Positions 48,446-49,216 of a stretch of DNA of 49,216 nt are shown piece by piece. Source of the stretch: Pseudonocardia terrae (GTDB lineage Bacteria; Actinomycetota; Actinomycetes; Mycobacteriales; Pseudonocardiaceae); the NCBI RefSeq assembly GCF_021343995.1, contig NZ_JAJTTE010000049.1, positions 1 to 49,216 of the forward strand, written 5' to 3'. Every line of letters begins with the position of its first letter. Positions within the stretch are counted from its first letter, which is position 1. The notes beneath the pieces were generated by a model that saw only the letters and a list, made by a program, of their open reading frames with translations, searched no databases and had not been told where the DNA came from. The translations under genes were made by a program, and so were the position numbers.

Positions 48446-49048
48446 ATGTCCGCCACGCTCGCCTCGCCGTCCACGGCCCGCACCGCTCCGGACACCTCCG
48501 CGCTCCGGGGCTCCGGCCTCGTCGCCGCGGGCGCGCTCTTCGTCGCCTACCCGGCCCTGCGGCCCTACGGCGACGCGACGGTCGACGGGATGGCGGCCGC
48601 CTTCGCCTCCCCGGCGTGGCTCGTCGCGCACCTGGCTGCGGTGGCCGGGTTCGTGCTGGTCGGCCTGGGGATCCGGCCGCTCTCACGGGCGGCCGCCACG
48701 GTGTGGTGGATCGGAGCCGGGATGGTCCTGCCCTACTACGGCGCGGAGGCGTTCGCCCTGCACGCGCTCGGCCTGCGCAGCTCCGGCGAGGCGCTGGCCG
48801 CGGCCGCCGACGCGGTGCGCAACGGGCCCGTGCAGCTCACCGTGTTCGGGGCCGGGCTGCTCCTGCTCGCGCTGTCCGCGGTGCTGGTCGCGGTCCGCGG
48901 GCGTGCGCTCGCGCTGCCGTTCGCGGTGGCGATGCTGCTGTTCCTGCCGCAGTTCTTCCTGTCGCCGGGACTGCGGATCGCGCACGGCGTGCTGCTCGGC
49001 GTCGGCTGTGTGCTGCTGGCGGTCGCCGTGCGCCGGAAGGCCGCCTGA
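48446..49048 (+). CDS. Integral membrane protein, unknown function
   Basis: This 200-residue protein has about six hydrophobic helices (GSGLVAAGALFVAYPAL, WLVAHLAAVAGFVLVGLGI, AATVWWIGAGMVLPYYGAEAFAL, LTVFGAGLLLLALSAVLVAV, LALPFAVAMLLFLPQFFLS, IAHGVLLGVGCVLLAVAV). It is alanine/leucine-rich with short loops and a basic end (RRKAA). I do not recognise a characterised family. The ATG has GAAGGAG eight bases upstream. The twin-palindrome promoter suggests tight repression and induction by some signal. Confidence 0.82.
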   Translation: MSATLASPSTARTAPDTSALRGSGLVAAGALFVAYPALRPYGDATVDGMAAAFASPAWLVAHLAAVAGFVLVGLGIRPLSRAAATVWWIGAGMVLPYYGAEAFALHALGLRSSGEALAAAADAVRNGPVQLTVFGAGLLLLALSAVLVAVRGRALALPFAVAMLLFLPQFFLSPGLRIAHGVLLGVGCVLLAVAVRRKAA

Positions 49049-49184
49049 CGCCCACGATCGGCCCCCCGCACACGAGCCGTAGCTCCTGCGCGGGCGCGAC
49101 CGTGTGTGCGGAGCTAGATGATCGATTCCTTGAAGGTGGCGTGTCACTCAGCCAGGAAATAGAGGAGGACGTCCATGATCGACT

Positions 49185-49216
49185 GTGACGAACGACCTGG
49201 ACGCCCTCCTGACCGC
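49185..49216 (+). CDS. Possible transposase, N-terminal fragment at window edge
   Basis: GTG 49185 starts a frame reading VTNDLDALLTA before the window ends. This matches the beginning of many actinobacterial IS4/IS982-type transposases (TxDLDxLLTALYV). An alternative ATG at 49175 is in another frame. AGGAGG lies upstream. Only eleven codons are visible, so the call is weak. Confidence 0.35.
   Translation, partial: MTNDLDALLT

Overview
The window is very GC-rich, uses many GTG/TTG starts and apparent leaderless starts, and carries actinobacterial families (a DUF5313-like protein, PadR/TetR/MmyB-type regulators, a PabB-PabC fusion, macrolide glycosyltransferase). This points to a high-GC actinobacterium, plausibly of the Pseudonocardiales (inference from content only). 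It looks like an accessory catabolic and detoxification region of a chromosome. No rRNA, tRNA, CRISPR array or complete transposon was seen; a probable transposase begins at the extreme right edge.

Layout: 1-417 non-coding with a 20-bp tandem repeat. 418-2427, a cytochrome P450 divergent from a TetR regulator with a palindrome between them. 2506-5882, a metal-dependent amidohydrolase facing a coupled amidohydrolase plus glutamine-synthetase-like pair (the two halves of FluG/NodGS proteins, encoded separately). 6022-13681, a PadR repressor divergent from a five-gene operon: acyl-CoA ligase, molybdenum hydroxylase large subunit, enoyl-CoA hydratase, FAD subunit, and a fused 2Fe-2S/CoxG protein. 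This is a likely aromatic-acid CoA pathway. 13772-17367, a PabB-PabC fusion divergent from a PoxB-like ThDP enzyme. 17377-19479, a PadR regulator and a flavoprotein monooxygenase.

20151-28638 is the most coherent block: RibBA (FMN precursor synthesis), a decayed flavin reductase, a truncated globin, an HMG-CoA-lyase-like enzyme, a family III CoA-transferase, an AraC/XylS regulator, an aldehyde dehydrogenase and a luciferase-like FMN monooxygenase. Five promoters here (ribBA, flavin-reductase remnant, CoA-transferase, araC itself, aldehyde dehydrogenase) share one architecture: two CGGATA-like boxes 21 bp apart, then CTACCGTC starting 26-27 bp after the start of the second box. I read this as the binding pattern of the AraC protein encoded in the middle, tying FMN supply, an FMNH2-dependent oxygenase, aldehyde oxidation and acyl-CoA cleavage into one regulon for an unidentified substrate.

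28639-29805 is a roughly 1-kb array of imperfect palindromic repeats. 29806-32251 holds a small membrane protein and an O-antigen-ligase-like protein with an expanded internal repeat, coupled to a tiny secreted protein. 32413-37081 holds a serine beta-lactamase-like hydrolase, a methyltransferase, a GH13 alpha-glucosidase and its divergent LacI regulator. 37139-38577 holds a small ORF, an MHS-type transporter remnant and a second family of dispersed palindromes. 38578-40680 is a CPH-type copper ATPase behind a perfect CsoR-like operator. 40891-41937 has small hypothetical genes. 41963-43706 is an MmyB-type regulator/SDR pair. 43737-44998 is a macrolide-type glycosyltransferase preceded by a seven-codon leaderless ORF and a strong hairpin, suggesting attenuation. 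45006-45148 is a compound palindrome between convergent genes. 45164-47396 is an ECF sigma factor coupled to a VOC protein, with an alpha/beta hydrolase upstream. 47457-49048 is a C-terminally truncated 2-hydroxyacid dehydrogenase and a membrane protein with twin-palindrome operators.
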